Shown here one piece after another: positions 5,959 to 6,064 of a stretch of 6,064 nucleotides of DNA; positions within the stretch are counted from its first letter, which is position 1; every line of letters begins with the position of its first letter. The notes beneath the pieces were generated by a model. The model saw only the letters and a list, made by a program, of their open reading frames with translations. It did no database searches and had not been told where the DNA came from. This DNA is from Planctomycetota bacterium. Its GTDB lineage: Bacteria > Planctomycetota > Phycisphaerae > UBA1845. The position numbers and the translations under genes were made by a program. The stretch lies in NCBI GenBank assembly GCA_022567365.1, contig JADFHG010000244.1, positions 1-6,064 of the forward strand, read 5' to 3'.

Positions 5959-6064
5959 GCTCTGTCTGAAAACAGTATTCTAAGGTATCGCCGAATCATC
6001 GCTAGCTGAAGCATTCCATGAAAGTTGACGGCCAATTTCTCGAATCGCGTGCCAATGCGGCGCG
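5955..6064 (-). CDS. IS5-family transposase, C-terminal fragment (runs off window)
   Basis: The minus-strand frame from 6062 down to the TAG at 5957-5955 encodes 35 residues, RRIGTRFEKLAVNFHGMLQLA followed by MIRRYLRILFSDRA. The pattern R-x(2)-T-R-[FY]-[DE]-K-L-x-x-N-F-x-x-M-L-x-L-A is the characteristic end of IS5-type (DDE, IS1031/IS427-like) transposases, just after the catalytic glutamate region. The rest lies beyond the window, so intactness cannot be judged. The coding end reaches GGCTCTGTCTGAAAACAG (5958-5975, plus strand), which may be the element's terminal inverted repeat. CTAG at 5955-5958 would then be the target site, and the stop codon would lie at the element border. Confidence 0.75.
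   Translation of the reverse strand, partial: RRIGTRFEKLAVNFHGMLQLAMIRRYLRILFSDRA

Noticed and set aside
1..6064. CRISPR array or defence island
   Set aside because: No regularly spaced direct repeats and no nuclease, helicase or toxin-antitoxin signature were seen in any frame.

Overview
The window suggests a high-GC bacterium of the Planctomycetota. The evidence is a type I dockerin at the end of an FG-GAP/integrin-like protein, an RsgA with a long Lys/Arg-rich N-terminal extension of a kind I associate with planctomycetes, and short hairpin repeats of the form GCnGGCTGAaAGCCnGC at gene ends. This is a family-level judgement from reading alone; no database was searched.

Layout: (1) 3-1778, plus strand: one open frame joining two unrelated proteins. 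Its first ~170 codons are the C-terminal part of an NAD(P)/FAD-dependent oxidoreductase. The rest is an FG-GAP beta-propeller, an Ig-like domain and a dockerin. Codon use changes at the join (about 513-542), which lies at a short motif both families could share, so an assembly chimera is the most likely reading. (2) 1779-1955: a gap with an IS-end-like sequence and a small hairpin repeat that abuts the mnmG stop. (3) 1956-3824, minus strand: a complete mnmG. (4) 3825-4704: an 880-base gap between divergent mnmG and rsgA. It has a 111-base inverted-repeat element in the mnmG leader, a TATAAT box facing mnmG, a 16-base palindrome and a TTGACA box facing rsgA, but no gene I can support. (5) 4705-5844, plus strand: a complete rsgA. 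(6) 5841-5958: a MITE-like inverted-repeat element bounded by CTAG at both ends. (7) 5955-6064, minus strand: the last 35 codons of an IS5-type transposase running off the window edge.

The two intact genes are both housekeeping translation genes: MnmG modifies the tRNA wobble uridine and RsgA matures the 30S subunit. They face away from each other, so they do not form an operon. The rest is a probably secreted surface-type protein with a doubtful front end, plus small mobile-element debris at gene borders. I do not see a new defence, biosynthetic or CRISPR system. The most notable points are the chimeric frame and the repeat elements that reach or supply stop codons.
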